Origin: Serinicoccus chungangensis
GTDB taxonomy: Bacteria; Actinomycetota; Actinomycetes; Actinomycetales; Dermatophilaceae
Direction: 5' to 3'
Length of the DNA stretch: 64,000 bases
Assembly: GCF_006337125.1 (NCBI RefSeq)
Contig: NZ_CP040887.1
Location: 2,170,001 to 2,234,000 of the forward strand
Of the stretch, positions 16,158-25,139 are shown piece after piece. The stretch's first letter is position 1. Every line of letters begins with the position of its first letter. The notes under the pieces were generated by a model that searched no databases, was not told where the DNA came from, and saw only the letters and a program-made list of their open reading frames with translations. The position numbers and the translations under genes are program-made.

Positions 16158-17360
16158 TCACTTGCGGGGCGATGCCACACCTGCGGGCAGGCTGATGTCG
16201 CGGCTGAGCCGATCGGTGAGGGCCCGGTCGCGCTCGGCGGTGGCGTGCTGGTAGCGCAGGGCGACGGTGACGTCGGTGTGGCCACCGCGGTGGAGCAGCT
16301 CGGCGAGGGTGGCGCCCTGCTCGGCGTACTTGCTCAGGCCGGTGTGCCGCAGGTTGTGAAAGCGGAACCCGGGCCGACCGGCTGCTTCACGGGCCGCTCG
16401 CCACGCCTTGTCGAGGGCAGTCTGCGAGACCCGGGCGCCGCGGGACCCTGCCAGGACCGGCGCGGTGTGGCCGGCGGGGGTGTAGGTGTCGAGGTGTTCG
16501 CGCAGGGCGGGCAGCAGCGCCGCTGGGAGTGCCACCGATCGGACGCTGTCCGCCTTGGGAGGTGTCAGGGCGTTGGCCTTGACGTTCCACTGCCGGCGGA
16601 CGTGGAGGACGGCTCGCTGCGGGTTGTCCAGGTGCTCGAGGTCGCGGCGCTGCAGCCCGAGCAGCTCCCCGATCCGCAGAGCGCACCATGCGGCCAGGGG
16701 GAGGGCGATCTGCAGATGCGGGGGCATAGCCTCGGTCATGGCTCGCACCTGCTCCGGTGAGGCGACGTCCCCGTCGTCGTCCTCGGGGCGGACCCGGCGG
16801 TGCTTGGCCGCGGCTGGAAAGTCGAAGCGCTCCAGTCCCCCGGCTCTCGCCTTGACCGCCGCGTTGAGCATCGAGCGCAGGACGATCACCGTGTTGGGTG
16901 CGACGCCGTTGACCCGGGCCCCGGGGTGGCGTCGCGACGGTCGGCGGGCCAGCGCAGCCAGGTGCTCGGTGACCTGTTCGGTCGTCAGGTCGACGAGCCT
17001 GACCTCACCCAGCTCGGGCAGCACGTGGTTCTTGAGCACCGAGCGGTAGGAGACCACCGTGGCCGGGGAGCGGCGGGGGTCCGCCTCGAGAGCCGCCAGC
17101 CACGTCTGCGCCCACTCCCCCAGTGTCAGGGCCTCCGTCTGGACCCGTACCGCCTGTGACTGCTGCTCCGCGCGACGCTGGGCCGGGGGCACGAACGTGC
17201 CTCGGGCCGCGTCGGCCTTGGCGATGTGCAAGGCCGCCTTGGCATCCGTGAGGGTCTCGAACATGCCGAGGGAGTGGGTGCGACCCTCGACGTCGACCCG
17301 CACGCGGTAACGGCCGCGGTACTGCGTGATGCCCCGTGGAAGCCTCGAGCTCGTCGCCAC
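16158..17360 (-). CDS. int: Phage-type tyrosine integrase
   Basis: 400 residues. An N-terminal arm-binding part (YRGRYRVRVDVEGRTHSLG) is followed by a SAM-like core-binding domain (LGEWAQTWLAALEADPRRSP...) and the catalytic domain with R229 (CALRIGELLG), H335-xx-R338 (HNLRHTG), H361 (GGHTD) and Y370 (RYQHA), so all active-site residues are present. The start is GTG at 17360 with GGGAGGAG 7 bases upstream. The gene begins ~215 bases from the 3' end of ssrA, a common integration target, so it very likely recombines there. It drives insertion and excision of the element extending leftward; no excisionase gene is evident. Confidence 0.92.
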   Translation of the reverse strand: MATSSRLPRGITQYRGRYRVRVDVEGRTHSLGMFETLTDAKAALHIAKADAARGTFVPPAQRRAEQQSQAVRVQTEALTLGEWAQTWLAALEADPRRSPATVVSYRSVLKNHVLPELGEVRLVDLTTEQVTEHLAALARRPSRRHPGARVNGVAPNTVIVLRSMLNAAVKARAGGLERFDFPAAAKHRRVRPEDDDGDVASPEQVRAMTEAMPPHLQIALPLAAWCALRIGELLGLQRRDLEHLDNPQRAVLHVRRQWNVKANALTPPKADSVRSVALPAALLPALREHLDTYTPAGHTAPVLAGSRGARVSQTALDKAWRAAREAAGRPGFRFHNLRHTGLSKYAEQGATLAELLHRGGHTDVTVALRYQHATAERDRALTDRLSRDISLPAGVASPRK

Positions 17361-17433
17361 GTGGATGCTCCTCCCGACAGGGGAAGCGTACCGCTAAGTT
17401 ACCGATGTTTGTGCAGAACAACGAACCCAACCC

Positions 17434-17456
17434 TTGTGACAGCTGTGTGACAGTTT
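17434..17456. repeat. Direct repeat TGTGACAG upstream of the integrase
   Basis: Two copies of TGTGACAG occur in tandem (about 17436-17443 and 17447-17454), followed by a T-run, between the integrase start and the ssrA terminator. Repeats in this position could be arm-type integrase sites or an operator. This is positional inference only. Confidence 0.35.
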
Positions 17457-17504
17457 TTTGGGCGTTTCGTGTCTCGACATGGCCATCTGCGTCCCCCAGC
17501 ACAA

Positions 17505-17543
17505 AGCCCCCAGATCCGCGTCCTTATGCGGAATCTGGGGGCT
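17505..17543 (-). terminator. Intrinsic terminator downstream of ssrA
   Basis: A 15-base stem AGCCCCCAGATCCGC pairs with GCGGAATCTGGGGGCT with one bulged A; the loop is 8 bases. On the minus strand it is followed by TTTGT. It lies 34 bases past the tmRNA 3' end, before the integrase gene, and would end ssrA transcription and insulate int from read-through. Its presence on the element side of ssrA is notable. Confidence 0.7.
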
Positions 17544-17576
17544 GAGGTGCGACAAGCCGCACAGCGTGAGACACGT

Positions 17577-17943
17577 GGGTGGAGGTGGCGGGAATCGAAC
17601 CCGCGTCCGTTACCGGGAAATCAGGGCTTCTCCGGGTGCAGTGCGCTGTGGATTTTCTCGGCCCCAGGGCTCGCGCGCACACGTTCCCTGACAGGCCCAG
17701 TCGAGTAGAAGTCCCACGTGATCCCTCGACATGATCACGCAGCAAGTCACCTAGCTGATGCCAGGCACTGAGTCGGTGACGCGCTCAGGCTGACAGACTT
17801 CGGGCTCGCTCAGGCGGCGAGGGCGAAGTCGCTGCGCTTGGAATTGGCAGCTATTGGTTTCGCAAGGGGCGTTGACGAGATGACCTTGCATCCTCGACCC
17901 GCTTCCCCTGAAGTGCCGTGCAACGTCGAAACCGATCACCCCC
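17577..17943 (-). ncRNA. ssrA: Transfer-messenger RNA
   Basis: The 5' end GGGGGTGATCGGTTTCGACG and the 3' end CGGGTTCGATTCCCGCCACC then TCC form the tRNA-like domain; the 7-bp acceptor pairs GGGGGUG with CACCUCC. The tag frame is at 17848-17810: GCC AAT TCC AAG CGC AGC GAC TTC GCC CTC GCC GCC TGA, giving ANSKRSDFALAA. The discriminator A is followed by CC and then C, so the last base of CCA is not encoded. It rescues stalled ribosomes with SmpB, encoded ~550 bases upstream on the same strand. TTGACA at 17974-17969 is a fitting -35. The 3' end is adjacent to an integrase gene, consistent with use as the attachment site. Confidence 0.95.
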
Positions 17944-18070
17944 ATGGGGGTGTCTCACGCTGTGCAGTTGTCAACCAACCCGGGCACGCCCGGGCGACCC
18001 GATCGAGTCTACGCGGTCCAACGGCCCGACCACCACGGAGATTCCCGATCCACGTGAGAGGCTGCCGTGC

Positions 18071-18505
18071 ATGAGCTTCCCGGGAGCACCGGTCGATGAA
18101 GGACACCGCCAGGCGCTGCGACCGCTGGCCGTGGTCGTCGCGGCCATGGCGGGCGGGCTCGTCATGCTCGCCGTGGTCCTGGTGCTCGTCGGGGCCCGCC
18201 TGGAGACCCCCGACACCTGGCAGCTGGTCGTGGTGGGTCTGGCGACGCTGGGCTCCTGGGGACTGGCCCTGGCCGCCCCGCTCCCCCGGCCGAGCGGTCC
18301 ACCCACCCCCGCTCAGGTGCAGACGTCCGTGGTGCTGCGCGCCGCGATCCTGGAGGCGCCTGCGATGATCGGGCTCGTCCTGGCCTTCGTCAGCCAGCCC
18401 CTCAACCTGCTGGTCTACCTGCTTCCCGCGCTCTTCTCCCTGGGCGGGCTGTGGCTGTTCGCCCGCCCGTCCGTGGTGGCCCGTCGCCTCAGCCGTGCTT
18501 CTTGA
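18071..18505 (+). CDS. Four-TM membrane protein
   Basis: 144 residues with four hydrophobic helices ([89 protein letters not shown]). The ATG at 18071 is chosen because the protein then starts with a short polar segment ([18 protein letters not shown]). Its last 17 bases overlap the end of smpB on the other strand. It diverges from ssrA across a short promoter region. No functional family recognized. Confidence 0.6.
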   Translation: MSFPGAPVDEGHRQALRPLAVVVAAMAGGLVMLAVVLVLVGARLETPDTWQLVVVGLATLGSWGLALAAPLPRPSGPPTPAQVQTSVVLRAAILEAPAMIGLVLAFVSQPLNLLVYLLPALFSLGGLWLFARPSVVARRLSRAS

Positions 18506-18965
18506 GGTGCGCTGACATCGCCCGCTCCGCCTCGCGCCGGTCCTGACGCTCGCGCAGGGTCTGGCGCTTGTCGTGCAGCTTCTTCCCCTTGGCGAGGGCG
18601 ATCTCGACCTTGGCCCGCCCGTCGACGAAGTAGAGCGAGAGCGGCACGATGGTGTGCCCGGCCTGCTCGGCCTTGGCCACCAGCTTGTCGATCTGCTCGC
18701 GGTGCAGCAGGAGCTTGCGCCGCCGTCGCGCCGCGTGGTTGGTCCACGTCCCCTGGGTGTACTCCGGGATGTGCACCCCCTCCAGCCACAGCTCACCCTG
18801 GTACTGCGTGGCGTACCCGTCGACGAGGCTGGCCCGCCCCATCCGCAACGACTTCACCTCGGTGCCGGTCAGCACGAGGCCGGCCTCGACGGTGTCCTCG
18901 ATGAGGTACTCGTGTCGGGCCTTCTTGTTGCTGGCGATCAGCTTGCGTCCGGTCTCCTTGGGCAT
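18489..18965 (-). CDS. smpB: SsrA-binding protein SmpB
   Basis: 158 residues covering the whole SmpB family: [20 protein letters not shown] near the N-terminus, [40 protein letters not shown] in the beta-barrel, and the basic C-terminal tail ([20 protein letters not shown]) that enters the ribosomal mRNA channel. It binds tmRNA and delivers it to stalled ribosomes. It sits between the M23 peptidase gene and ssrA on the same strand, the conserved actinobacterial order. Confidence 0.97.
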   Translation of the reverse strand: MPKETGRKLIASNKKARHEYLIEDTVEAGLVLTGTEVKSLRMGRASLVDGYATQYQGELWLEGVHIPEYTQGTWTNHAARRRRKLLLHREQIDKLVAKAEQAGHTIVPLSLYFVDGRAKVEIALAKGKKLHDKRQTLRERQDRREAERAMSAHLKKHG

Positions 18966-19026
18966 GGCCGGTCAAGTGTAGGCGACCGGAGCCCGGCGTT
19001 CACCAGGGTTCTCGGCCGGACCGGGC

Positions 19027-20751
19027 TCAGAGCCAGGTGCGCGGGTTGACCGGGGTGCCGTTCTCCCGGGTCTCGAAGTGCAGGTGGCAGCCCGTGGACG
19101 CCCCGGTGCTGCCGACATACCCCAGGAGTTGACCGCGGCTCACCGCCTGACCGGCCGAGACCACCGCGGCGCTCTGCATGTGCAGGTAGCTCGTCGTGAG
19201 GTTCACCCCGCGCAGGACGCCGTGGTCGATGATGACCATGTTCCCCCCGCCGGCGTCGAAGCCGGAGCTGTAGACCACGCCGTCGGCGGCTGCGGTCACC
19301 GGGGTCCCGCAGCCCGGCCCGAAGTCGATCCCGGCGTGCAGCCGCCAGGTCTGGAAGACCGGGTGGAAGCGGTTGCCGAACTCGCTGGTGATCGGCCCCG
19401 CGGACGGGGCCGACAGGATGCCGCTGGACGCCGCCGCGGCCGCCTGACGCTCCTCCTCCGCCTGACGCGAGGCCCGCTCCTCCGCGGCCTGGCGCTCGGC
19501 CGCCTCCCGGGCTGCTGCTTCCTGCGCCGCCTGGGCGGCCGCGGCCGCCTCCGCCTCGGCCGCCTCGGCCCGGCGTGCCGCCTCGGCGGCAGCAGCCTCG
19601 TCGCGCAGCCGCTGCGCCTCGGCCTCGGCCTCGCGCTGGCGCTGGGCCTCCCGCTCGGCGGCGCGTTGACGCGCGGCCTCCTCCTCCGCCGCCCGCTTCG
19701 CCGCAGCCTCCGCGGCCGCCTGCCGACGAGCCTCCTCCTCGGCCTTGCGTCGAGCCTCCTCCTCGGCCTTGCGCCGGGCCTCCTCGATGCGCTCCAGCTC
19801 GGCCTGCTCCTGCTGCTCGAGCCCGTCCTTGGTCCTCGCGAGCTCGGCCAGCTCGTCCTCGAGGGCCTCCGAACGCTCCTGCTCGGCCGCCAACGACTCC
19901 TCGACCTTGGCCTTCTCGGTCTCCAGGTCGGCCTTGGCCTGCTCCTGCTCGGCCTCCCGCTGCTCGAGCGCGGCCTTGGCGGCGTCCGCCGTGGCGCGCG
20001 CCTGCTCCTTGGCGACGACGTTGGCCTCGGCCTTGGCGAGCAGGTAGGCGATGTCGGAGCGCACCCCGGCCAGCCGGTCCTGCTCGGCGACCTGCTCGGC
20101 CTCCTGCGTCGCCAGCTGCCGGATCTGCTGGTCCTGGACCCGCAGCACCGTCCGTGCCATCGACATCTGGTCCACGGCGTCCGCCTCGCCGGACAGGAGG
20201 TCCAGGGTGGTCGCGAGCGAGCCCATACCGCCCTGCTTGTAGCTCTGCCGCGCGATCGCCCCGACCGTCGCCGACGTGTCCGCCCGGTCGTCCGCGACCT
20301 GCTCCAGCGAGTCCTCGATCTGCGCCTCGTTCTCCCGCGCCAGGGCCAGCTCGCCCTCGATCCGGGCCGTCTCGGCCTCCGCGTCGGCGAGGTCGAGCTC
20401 GGCCTCCTCCAGCACGATGCGTGCCTCGTCGACCTGGGCGGTGATCTCCTGCAGCCGCTGGTCGGCAGCGACCAGCTCGGCGCTGGTGTGCTCCAGCTCC
20501 TCGCCGAGCTCGTGCACCTGCTCGGCCGAGCTCTCCCGGTCGGCGCTCGCGCGCTGCCGCTCGTCCTCGACGCTGCTCAGCCGGTCACGGATGTCGTCCA
20601 GCTCGCCGGAGGCCAGCGCGGGGGTGGCCACGCCGATCGCGCCGACGAGGGCCAGGGCCAAGGCTCGGCGCACGCGCGGCCGGTATGCCGCCACGCGCCG
20701 GGCCGGCGTCGCGCCGTCTCGCCCGGGGCCGGGTCGGGGGGTTCTCACCAT
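19027..20751 (-). CDS. Coiled-coil M23-family peptidoglycan hydrolase (EnvC-like)
   Basis: 574 residues. A basic leader and signal segment (RRALALALVGAIGVATPALA) precede a long coiled coil (residues ~50-430) with Glu/Ala/Arg-rich repeats such as RRKAEEEARRKAEEEARRQA. The C-terminal M23 domain has the metal motifs HAGIDFG, SYLHM and GCHLHFE, all intact, so it is probably catalytically active, unlike EnvC activators. It starts 16 bases after ftsX, suggesting that FtsEX controls its activity at the division site or during elongation, as for RipC in mycobacteria and PcsB in streptococci (known from those systems, inferred here). Confidence 0.88.
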   Translation of the reverse strand: MVRTPRPGPGRDGATPARRVAAYRPRVRRALALALVGAIGVATPALASGELDDIRDRLSSVEDERQRASADRESSAEQVHELGEELEHTSAELVAADQRLQEITAQVDEARIVLEEAELDLADAEAETARIEGELALARENEAQIEDSLEQVADDRADTSATVGAIARQSYKQGGMGSLATTLDLLSGEADAVDQMSMARTVLRVQDQQIRQLATQEAEQVAEQDRLAGVRSDIAYLLAKAEANVVAKEQARATADAAKAALEQREAEQEQAKADLETEKAKVEESLAAEQERSEALEDELAELARTKDGLEQQEQAELERIEEARRKAEEEARRKAEEEARRQAAAEAAAKRAAEEEAARQRAAEREAQRQREAEAEAQRLRDEAAAAEAARRAEAAEAEAAAAAQAAQEAAAREAAERQAAEERASRQAEEERQAAAAASSGILSAPSAGPITSEFGNRFHPVFQTWRLHAGIDFGPGCGTPVTAAADGVVYSSGFDAGGGNMVIIDHGVLRGVNLTTSYLHMQSAAVVSAGQAVSRGQLLGYVGSTGASTGCHLHFETRENGTPVNPRTWL

Positions 20752-20766
20752 GGTGTCTTCTCCTTC

Positions 20767-21690
20767 TCAGACCCTGACGTGGCGCCGCAGCGCGGTCCAG
20801 GCGGTCACGACGGCGAGCAGCACTGCCCCACCGACGAGGAACGGGGTGATCAGCCACAGGTCGCGCTCGCCGACCAGGCTGACGAGGCCGCTCTCCCCCG
20901 CGAGCAGCTCGGACAGGAAACCGCTGATCCCGAAGCGCACGGTCGCCCAGAGCAGGGCCACCGCCAGCGCGGCGCCGAGCAGGGCGGCCACGACGGTCTC
21001 GAGGATGAACGGCAGCCGGATGGAGAAGGCCGAGGCCCCCACCATCCGTTGGATCGCGGTCTCCTTGCGGCGGGTCCAGGCGGTGAGCCGGATCGTCGTG
21101 GAGATGAGCAGGACCGCGCACACGACCATCGCCACCGCGAGCGCGAGCGCGCCCCAGCTGAGGGCGCCGAGGAAGGCGAAGAGCCGGTCGACGACCTCGC
21201 GCTGGTCCTCGACGCTGTCGACGCCGGGTGCCTGCTCGAAGGCGGCGCGGATGACGTCGTACTGCGACGGGTCGGACAGGTTGACCCGGAACGAGGCCGG
21301 GATGGACTCCTGGGGCACCGACTCCAGCGCCGAGGAGTTGCGGAACTGCTCGGTGAACCGCTCGTACGCCTCCGCGTTCGACTCGTAGAAGTACTCGGTG
21401 ACCAGCGGCTCGAGGCCCTGCAGGTCGCTCTCGATCTGGTCCCGCTGCTCCGGCGTCACCGCACCGGCCGTGCAGCCGGGGGCGTCCGTGGAGTCCGGGG
21501 TGCACAGGAAGATCGAGACCTGGACCCGGTCGTACCACTCACCCTTGGCGGTGCTGACCTGGGCCTGGGCGAGCAGGCCGACACCGAGGAAGAAGAGCGA
21601 GACCATCGTCACCAGCACGACGGAGACGAACATGGAGAAGTTGCGGCGCAGCCCGTTGCCGACCTCGCCGAGGAGGAAGCCGGGCCTCAC
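20767..21690 (-). CDS. ftsX: Cell division protein FtsX (permease-like)
   Basis: 307 residues with the FtsX layout: N-terminal helix (FSMFVSVVLVTMVSLFFLGVG), an extracytoplasmic loop of ~150 residues with the Cys pair CTPDSTDAPGC, and three C-terminal helices. The cytoplasmic loop TAWTRRKETAIQRMVGAS is the conserved coupling segment. It starts 4 bases inside ftsE and is followed after 16 bases by the M23 hydrolase, its likely effector. Role: transmembrane regulator of septal peptidoglycan hydrolysis. Confidence 0.95.
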   Translation of the reverse strand: MRPGFLLGEVGNGLRRNFSMFVSVVLVTMVSLFFLGVGLLAQAQVSTAKGEWYDRVQVSIFLCTPDSTDAPGCTAGAVTPEQRDQIESDLQGLEPLVTEYFYESNAEAYERFTEQFRNSSALESVPQESIPASFRVNLSDPSQYDVIRAAFEQAPGVDSVEDQREVVDRLFAFLGALSWGALALAVAMVVCAVLLISTTIRLTAWTRRKETAIQRMVGASAFSIRLPFILETVVAALLGAALAVALLWATVRFGISGFLSELLAGESGLVSLVGERDLWLITPFLVGGAVLLAVVTAWTALRRHVRV

Positions 21691-22382
21691 GGGAGCGCCA
21701 CCTGGCGGTAGCCGCCCTCGGCCTGGTCGCGGACGACCTGGCCGTCCTGCAGCTGGACGACCCGCTTGCGGAAGTGGTCGACGATCGTCGTGTCGTGGGT
21801 GGCCATGAGCACGGTCGTCCCGGCCCGGTTGATCCGGTCCAGGATGGCGACGATCTCCTCGCTGGTGTCCGGGTCCAGGTTGCCGGTGGGTTCGTCGGCG
21901 AGCAGGATCGGCGGCTTGTTGACCATCGCCCGGGCGATGGCGACCCGCTGCTGCTCGCCGCCGGAGAGCTCGTGCGGCAGCCTCCTGCCCTTGCCCTGCA
22001 GCCCCACGAGGTCGAGGGTCTCCGGCACCCGCTGGCGGATCTCGTGCCGGCTCGCGCCGAGGACCTGCAGCACGTAGGCGACGTTCTGGTGGACGGTCTT
22101 GCCCGAGAGCAGGCGGAAGTCCTGGAAGACGGTGCCGATCTGACGGCGCAGCAGGTGCACCCTGCGGGGGGCCAGCTCGCCGAGGTCGTGGCCGGCGACG
22201 AGGACACGCCCCCGGCTGGGCCGCTGCTCCAGGATGACCAGCCGCAGCAGGGAGGACTTGCCCGACCCGGACTCCCCCACGACGAAGCAGAACTCGCCCC
22301 GCCGCACGTCCAGGTCGACCTCGTCCAGCGCCCAGGGGTCAGCCTTGGCGTAGCGCAGGCTGACGCGCTCCATGGTGATCAT
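21687..22382 (-). CDS. ftsE: Cell division ATP-binding protein FtsE
   Basis: 231 residues from MITMERVSLRYAKADPWALD (ATG at 22382; the upstream continuation is Pro/Arg-rich and non-coding in character). Walker A is GESGSGKSS, signature LSGGEQQR, Walker B PILLADEPTGNLDPD and switch MATHD. The overlap with ftsX is 4 bases. ATG at 22373 is an alternative start. The typical upstream neighbour, prfB, is displaced here by an inward-facing nuclease gene. Confidence 0.95.
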   Translation of the reverse strand: MITMERVSLRYAKADPWALDEVDLDVRRGEFCFVVGESGSGKSSLLRLVILEQRPSRGRVLVAGHDLGELAPRRVHLLRRQIGTVFQDFRLLSGKTVHQNVAYVLQVLGASRHEIRQRVPETLDLVGLQGKGRRLPHELSGGEQQRVAIARAMVNKPPILLADEPTGNLDPDTSEEIVAILDRINRAGTTVLMATHDTTIVDHFRKRVVQLQDGQVVRDQAEGGYRQVALP

Positions 22383-22644
22383 CCGGGCGGGACTCCAGAG
22401 GTGTGTGGGACGACTGTGACGTGTGGGTGAGGAGTTTCGACCGCGACACACGGTAGCCGACGGGTGCCTGGGGTCAAGGGCTCCCACGCCGGGCGCACGC
22501 CGATCCCGGGGACCGGGCGAACTCTGCGTGACATCTGGGGTGTCGCACGCGGGTCGGGGAGCGTCTGTCGGCCCCACGGGCTACGGTCGTGGAGCCGTCA
22601 CAGCGGCACACGCCCACCGTCCCTTGCCCATTGGAGTGCACCAC

Positions 22645-25062
22645 ATGCAGAACGTCCCCAGGCGCGCCGTGGCCGCCGCGTCGACGGCAGCCCTGGCCGT
22701 CACCGGCCTCGTCGCCCTCTCCCCCGCGGTCCAGGCCGCCGGCCCCGGCCTCGTCGTCAACGAGGTCTACGGCGGCGGCGGCAACAGCGGCGCGGTCTAC
22801 ACCCACGACTTCGTCGAGCTCGTCAACTCGACCGACGCCCCGGTCGACCTCGACGGGTATGCCGTCTCCTACTACTCCTCGTCCGGCAACCTGGGCAAAG
22901 CGTGCCCGTTGTCCGGCACGGTCGAGCCGGGCGCCTCGTACCTCATCCAGCAGAACCCCGGCTCCGGCGGCACCACCCCGCTGCCCGACCCCGACATCGA
23001 GTGTGGCGCCTCCATGTCCGGCTCCAACGGCATCGTCGAGCTCAGCCTCGACGGCGAGGTCGTCGACCTCGTCGGCTACGGCTCGGCCACCCGCTTCGAG
23101 GGCAGCGGCGCGGCTCCCGGCCTGTCCAACACGACCTCGGCCAGCCGCAGCGACGCGGTCGACACCGACGACAACGCCGCCGACTTCACCCGGGGCGAGC
23201 CGACCCCGACCGGGAGCGGTGGGGGCACAGACCCCGAGCCCGAGCCCGACCCGGAGCCGGTCGACGCGACGATCGCGCAGATCCAGGGCACCGGTGCCAC
23301 CTCTCCCCTGGAGGGCCAGCCGGTGAACACCAGCGGCGTCGTGACCGCGGCCTACCCGACCGGCGGCTTCAACGGCGTCTACCTGCAGACCGCCGGCTCC
23401 GGCGGCGCGGCCAAGGCACCGGGCGACGCCTCGGACGGCGTCTTCCTCTACAGCTCCTGGGCGGCCGACAACCTGGAGATCGGCGACTGCGTCGAGGTCG
23501 AGGACGGCGAGGTCGTCGAGTACAACGGCCTCACCGAGATCTCCGGCGGCTTCGTCACCGTCGTGGACAGCTGCGAGGCGGTCGTCCCGACCGTGCTGAG
23601 CAGCCTCCCGGCGACGGACGCCGAGAAGGAGGTCTACGAGGGCATGCTCGTGCAGCCCGAGGGGACCTACACCATCACCAACAACTACCAGCTCAACCAG
23701 TACGGCCAGCTCGGGCTGGCGGTCGGTGACGAACCGCTCTACCAGGCGACCGACCAGGTGCTCCCCGGCCCGGAGGCCGAGGCCTACGAGGCGGCGAACC
23801 AGGAGAAGTACATCACCCTGGACGACGGCTCCAGCTGGGACTACATCCGCAACAGCACGGCCCAGGACTCCCCGCTGCCCTACCTGTCGGCGGAGGAGCC
23901 GCACCGCACCGGCTCGCAGGTCACCTTCGAGCAGCCGGTCGTCCTGGACTACCGCTTCCAGTGGAACTACCAGCCGGTGGGCCAGGTGGTCGGCTCGGAC
24001 AGCCCGGTCGACCCGATCAGCAGCGAGAACGACCGGGAGTACGCCGCGCCCGAGGTGGGTGGCAACATCCAGATCGGCGCGTTCAACGTCCTCAACTACT
24101 TCTCCGACCTCGGTCAGGACGAGGAGGGCTGCGACTTCTTCGCCGACCGCTTCGGCAACCCGGTCGCGACGGACTTCTGCGAGGTCCGTGGCGCCTGGTC
24201 CGAGCAGGCCTTCGCCGACCAGCAGGCCAAGCTGGTGACCGCCATCAACGGCACCGACGCCGAGGTGCTGGCGCTCATGGAGATCGAGAACTCCGCGGCC
24301 CTGTCCTACGTCGACCACCCGCGCGACAAGGCGCTGGCCGACCTCGTGGCCGCGCTCAACGCCGAGGCCGGTGAGCAGCGCTGGGCCTACGCCCCGTCCC
24401 CGACGGTCACCCCGCCCAACGAGGACGTCATCCGGACCGCGTTCATCTACGACCCGGACCAGGTCCAGCTCCTGGGCCCGTCGATGATCCAGCTGGACGA
24501 CGCCTTCGCCAACGCCCGCTACCCGCTGGCCCAGAAGTTCAAGGCCACGGGCACCGGCAAGCCGTTCGTCGCGGTCGCCAACCACTTCAAGTCCAAGGGC
24601 TCGGGCGAGGACGACGGCACCGGCCAGGGCAACGCCAACCCCTCGCGCATCGCGCAGGCCGAGGCGCTGACCGCCTGGTCGGAGGAGATGTTCGAGGACG
24701 AGGCGATCTTCCTCATGGGCGACTTCAACGCCTACAGCCGGGAGGACCCGGTCCGCATCATCGAGGACGCGGGCTACACCAACCTGGCCCGGGCCGACGA
24801 GCCGGACTCGATGACCTACCAGTTCAGTGGCCGCCTGGGCTCCCTGGACCACGTCTTCGCCAACGAGAAGGCGCAGCGCCTGGTCACCGGTGCGGGCGTG
24901 TGGGACATCAACGCCGACGAGTCGATCGCGTTCCAGTACAGCCGGCGCAACTACAACGTCGTCGACTTCCACAGCGACGACCAGTTCGCCAGCTCCGACC
25001 ACGACCCCGTCCTGGTCGGTCTCGACACGGGCAACCGGGGCAAGGGCAAGGGCAAGAACTGA
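22645..25062 (+). CDS. Secreted ExeM/NucH-like endonuclease
   Basis: 805 residues from the ATG at 22645 with GGAG 8 bases upstream. A Sec signal (VAAASTAALAVTGLVALSPA...AQAA) is followed by a lamin-tail domain (VVNEVYGGGGNSGAVYTHDF..., residues ~35-160), an acidic Pro/Glu linker (DPEPEPDPEP), an OB-like beta region (residues ~220-450) and an endonuclease/exonuclease/phosphatase domain with IGAFNVLNYF, LMEIEN, VANHFKSKG, LMGDFNAY and SDHDPVL, so the catalytic residues are in place. It ends with KGKGKN and lacks a sortase or SLH anchor, so it is probably released. Likely role: degradation of extracellular DNA for nutrients or biofilm turnover. TACGGT near 22586 may be its -10. It stands alone between ftsE and prfB. 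Confidence 0.85.
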   Translation: MQNVPRRAVAAASTAALAVTGLVALSPAVQAAGPGLVVNEVYGGGGNSGAVYTHDFVELVNSTDAPVDLDGYAVSYYSSSGNLGKACPLSGTVEPGASYLIQQNPGSGGTTPLPDPDIECGASMSGSNGIVELSLDGEVVDLVGYGSATRFEGSGAAPGLSNTTSASRSDAVDTDDNAADFTRGEPTPTGSGGGTDPEPEPDPEPVDATIAQIQGTGATSPLEGQPVNTSGVVTAAYPTGGFNGVYLQTAGSGGAAKAPGDASDGVFLYSSWAADNLEIGDCVEVEDGEVVEYNGLTEISGGFVTVVDSCEAVVPTVLSSLPATDAEKEVYEGMLVQPEGTYTITNNYQLNQYGQLGLAVGDEPLYQATDQVLPGPEAEAYEAANQEKYITLDDGSSWDYIRNSTAQDSPLPYLSAEEPHRTGSQVTFEQPVVLDYRFQWNYQPVGQVVGSDSPVDPISSENDREYAAPEVGGNIQIGAFNVLNYFSDLGQDEEGCDFFADRFGNPVATDFCEVRGAWSEQAFADQQAKLVTAINGTDAEVLALMEIENSAALSYVDHPRDKALADLVAALNAEAGEQRWAYAPSPTVTPPNEDVIRTAFIYDPDQVQLLGPSMIQLDDAFANARYPLAQKFKATGTGKPFVAVANHFKSKGSGEDDGTGQGNANPSRIAQAEALTAWSEEMFEDEAIFLMGDFNAYSREDPVRIIEDAGYTNLARADEPDSMTYQFSGRLGSLDHVFANEKAQRLVTGAGVWDINADESIAFQYSRRNYNVVDFHSDDQFASSDHDPVLVGLDTGNRGKGKGKN

Positions 25063-25085
25063 CCGGCGCACGCCCCTGACGTGAG

Positions 25086-25119
25086 CGGGCGGCATACCTC
25101 ATCGCGAGGTATGCCGCCC
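25086..25119. terminator. Bidirectional terminator between convergent genes
   Basis: A 15-bp perfect inverted repeat CGGGCGGCATACCTC / GAGGTATGCCGCCCG with a 5-base loop. It lies between the convergent nuclease gene (plus) and prfB (minus) and could terminate both. Each arm contains one copy of the octamer GGCATACC/GGTATGCC that is over-represented in this window. There is only a short T-run. Confidence 0.75.
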
Positions 25120-25139
25120 GTTCCGCGTGCGGGGACCGC

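Noticed and set aside
19078..21711. An 877-residue plus-strand open frame opposite the M23 hydrolase and ftsX
   Set aside because: Leu/Gly/Arg repeats mirror the coiled coil on the other strand; no domain.
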